Shown in pieces: positions 35,019 through 37,471 of a stretch of DNA of 37,471 nt; within the stretch, counting starts at the first letter, position 1; each line of letters starts with the position of its first letter. Made by a program: the position numbers and the translations under genes. Origin of the DNA: Candidatus Aenigmatarchaeota archaeon (GTDB taxonomy: Archaea > Aenigmatarchaeota > Aenigmatarchaeia > CG10238-14 > SCSR01); assembly GCA_016177025.1 (NCBI GenBank), contig JACOWB010000007.1, positions 71,751-109,221 on the forward strand, written 5' to 3'. The notes beneath the pieces are model-generated. The model saw nothing but the letters and a program-made list of their open reading frames with translations, was not told the origin of the DNA and did no database searches.

Positions 35019-37471
35019 CCGTATATCTTCAGAGGCACTGTATCAAATTCGTCATTAGTGTCGTTAACATTCTTCGTTGGGCAATAGTAAGGCAGAGGTT
35101 TGAATTGCCTATTCAGTTCCCTGATTTGGTCGTTGTCAGTCACACCGTCAGGTATGGTTTCCTTCTTCACGTTAATCGTCGTTGAATGCGTCTGCTGGTA
35201 GGTATAATCTATGTCTACAATCACAGGAATGGTAAGATAGCTGCCGGTTATCGAACCTATTGCATCAGCAGTTACAGCCACCGGGCATGATACGGTAATG
35301 CCGTCTTTGTTCACAGGTATCTTTGTGTTCTGAGCTTTGTTGGGTGTAGGCACGCACGCGCCTATCGTCACACCTGAAGGTGTGGCCGTTTTTCTCAGAT
35401 CCTCAATCTGAGCAGTCCCGTCCCCGTCGTTGGCTATCTGCACAAACATCCTTGTAGTTTCTGTCTTGTCTGGAACATGAATATCAGAAATGAAATATGT
35501 TGTCACAGTCAACGGACCGGCGCTACTGGTTATTTCTGGCTTTGGAGCCAGCTTCCTATCGGCATCCGATTTGACCAATATCATCTCGCCCTTGCCTTGT
35601 ACACTAAAACCGAAGTTGGATCTCAGCGAGGCTTTCGCTTGGTTGTTGTCAATGAAGCAAAGCTCGTCCATTATGTTGAAGTAGCGGTTGATTTTGCATT
35701 CGCAGGCACTGTCGCTTTTGACGAACTTTGCACTGACATCCTTAGACGAGGCGCTTTCAGGTATCTGGTATCTTGTGTAAAAGTCGTTCAGAACGTTCAC
35801 GCATGCTTGGTCCTTTTCAACTGGCGGGTCTTTAGTCAGTTCTTCTTTGCATTCATTTTCCGCATCCTCCTCAGACATAAATATTCTCACCTTTACAGGG
35901 AACATAGGATTTGCCGCCTCTTTCTCAGCGGCATCATATCCGCGCGCATCGGCAACCACGTCAATGCAGTTTGTTTTGTTCATGAAATCTATTACAATAA
36001 CCTTTTCCTCCTCGGGGTTTACATCGCCAAGCTCTATCTTTCCTTTGAGGACTGATATAGGATTCCCATCAGCATCCTTTCCTGTTGCCGTGGTGCTGCC
36101 GCACATTATCAGAGTGCTTCCGTTCTTCAGGAATATCTCATCGATTAAGAAACTCTTGCCCACAAGGTTTGTGTCGAACTTGTTCGGGTTTGTCACAGTC
36201 AGGGGCAGAGTGTAATCCATTCTTGCGAACAATGTCGGCAACAGATAGTCATTCTGCCCGCTTCCAAATTTAAACTGCATCGCTTCAAACCCGCCGATTT
36301 TCTTGGCTTCCGGTTTTGTCGGCTCAGCCCCTTTGAACTGGAGGAAGCTCAAAGTGTTCCTTACACCGTCTTTCATGCCGTCGATAGTATCCTGCGATAT
36401 GCCGAGCCATCTCAGCAGATCTAATTTATCAAGATACCAGTCGAAATTTATCAGGTCGCCAATAGTGTGCAGGTCGATTACATAAAATATCAAGAAATAC
36501 ACACCCGCTACCGGCAATACGTATTTTATAACCTTCCATGATCCGCCTGCCCTGTATGCAAAATAAACAAAGAGGGCTATGGCCAGCGGTATGCCTATCC
36601 TGACTAGAGGGCTATTGAGCAAAAAGAAATCATCGAGACCGAAGAATGTTAAAATGCGGCCGATTATGTCATTGTAAAACCACAAAAGCACGGCAAAAGT
36701 TGCCACTGCCCATAGTAGGCCGCCCCAGCCGAAGTGCGTGTAGAATTCGCCTCTTATTTTTTCTCTGGCTGGTGTTGATTTTCTTGCTCTACCTGTTGGA
36801 TCCAATGCGTAATTTTTGTTTTGCTCATGTGTCGAGGGTATATCTTCATAACCAATTATAGCACCTGTAATCGGAGATCTGATAGGTTTCTGGCGAGGTC
36901 TCAAATTAGGTATTTCTATCATTTCTGATTTTTCTTCAAATTGTCCTCTAGAAGCGACTATATTCACAATTAACGGGGTTTCATTTGGATCGATCCATGC
37001 TCTATAGTCATATTTACCATCGTTTCCACTTACTCCATTAAAATTAGGATCAGTCGGATTAAATGGTGGTATTTCATCTCCATGAGGGCGACCGAAAAAT
37101 CTTCCTAACCCTCCAAGACCACCTCTTCTGACAATTCTTACACGGGCACCTGGAAGTGGGCGTTTCCCACCTGGATAGGACTCGTCAATTAATCCCCAAA
37201 TCCTTATATTAGGAGATTGTGGCGAGATTGTCGGTGAAGGACTAGGGCCAACAGTAGGTCCTGGTGACGGATTAGGTCCTGGCGTAGGAGGTCGTGGAGA
37301 AGATGTCGGTCTTGAAGTTGGTGTAGGTCCACGTGTTGGACTGGGTGTCGGAGGTCGTGGTGTCGGCGTCGGTCCTCCACTTCTGTATATTCCCAATAAG
37401 ATACCACTTCTTTGGACATTATATTGTCTTGACGGCCCTGCGCCAGGGTCATCCTGCCAATTTGAAAAATT
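35015..37471 (-). CDS. Large membrane-anchored protein with Pro/Thr/Ser-rich linker and multi-TM region, 5' truncated by window edge
   Basis: Frame stays open through 37471 upstream of the listed TTG (NFSNWQDDPGAGPSRQYNVQRSGIL-LGIYRSGG...); PTPTPRPPTPSPT linker, Ig/carboxypeptidase-regulatory-like segment, about 3-4 TM, large C-terminal region. Confidence 0.7.
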   Translation of the reverse strand, partial: NFSNWQDDPGAGPSRQYNVQRSGILLGIYRSGGPTPTPRPPTPSPTRGPTPTSRPTSSPRPPTPGPNPSPGPTVGPSPSPTISPQSPNIRIWGLIDESYPGGKRPLPGARVRIVRRGGLGGLGRFFGRPHGDEIPPFNPTDPNFNGVSGNDGKYDYRAWIDPNETPLIVNIVASRGQFEEKSEMIEIPNLRPRQKPIRSPITGAIIGYEDIPSTHEQNKNYALDPTGRARKSTPAREKIRGEFYTHFGWGGLLWAVATFAVLLWFYNDIIGRILTFFGLDDFFLLNSPLVRIGIPLAIALFVYFAYRAGGSWKVIKYVLPVAGVYFLIFYVIDLHTIGDLINFDWYLDKLDLLRWLGISQDTIDGMKDGVRNTLSFLQFKGAEPTKPEAKKIGGFEAMQFKFGSGQNDYLLPTLFARMDYTLPLTVTNPNKFDTNLVGKSFLIDEIFLKNGSTLIMCGSTTATGKDADGNPISVLKGKIELGDVNPEEEKVIVIDFMNKTNCIDVVADARGYDAAEKEAANPMFPVKVRIFMSEEDAENECKEELTKDPPVEKDQACVNVLNDFYTRYQIPESASSKDVSAKFVKSDSACECKINRYFNIMDELCFIDNNQAKASLRSNFGFSVQGKGEMILVKSDADRKLAPKPEITSSAGPLTVTTYFISDIHVPDKTETTRMFVQIANDGDGTAQIEDLRKTATPSGVTIGACVPTPNKAQNTKIPVNKDGITVSCPVAVTADAIGSITGSYLTIPVIVDIDYTYQQTHSTTINVKKETIPDGVTDNDQIRELNRQFKPLPYYCPTKNVNDTNDEFDTVPLKIYG

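Noticed and set aside
37204-37452. 82-aa His/Arg/Leu-rich ORF on the minus strand
   Set aside because: Alternate-frame reading of the repetitive Pro/Thr linker DNA; the Pro-rich frame is continuous with a 793-aa protein.
1-37471. CRISPR array, transposase or rRNA genes
   Set aside because: No regularly spaced direct repeats, transposase motifs or rRNA-like stretches were seen by reading; a computed search would be needed for certainty.

Overview
The window is archaeal chromosome, probably from a DPANN-type lineage (inferred from gene content and from the style of the uncharacterised membrane and pilus proteins, not proven). The left part (1-19.1 kb) holds the C-terminal part of an AglB/STT3 oligosaccharyltransferase, a histone, RPA, RadA, a nucleotide-sugar/surface-glycan cluster (GT4 glycosyltransferase, RmlD-like reductase, SDR epimerase, Nudix hydrolase, sugar C-methyltransferase, IMPase-like protein, UDP-sugar dehydrogenase), then Bud32, uS15, eS1, a site-2 protease, tRNA-Leu(CAG), a Trm5-like methyltransferase, DphB and several orphan proteins. 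The right part (about 19.1-37.5 kb) looks like a surface-appendage/secretion locus. It contains four tandem paralogous multi-TM proteins, two coiled-coil proteins, a cupredoxin, a TadA/VirB11-family ATPase, a 653-aa TadC/ArlJ-like membrane protein, and about 12 small or large proteins with a short basic N-terminus followed by one hydrophobic helix (pilin-like). Five of the small pilin-like proteins share a C-x7-C motif just after the helix. A wHTH-MNT/HEPN toxin-antitoxin pair sits inside the pilin array, next to what looks like a truncated copy of the start of the following pilin gene, and has a near-perfect 20-bp palindrome between its TATA box and start codon. Both window edges cut genes. 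No CRISPR array, rRNA or transposase was seen. All calls come from reading the sequence and supplied ORFs; no database search was run.
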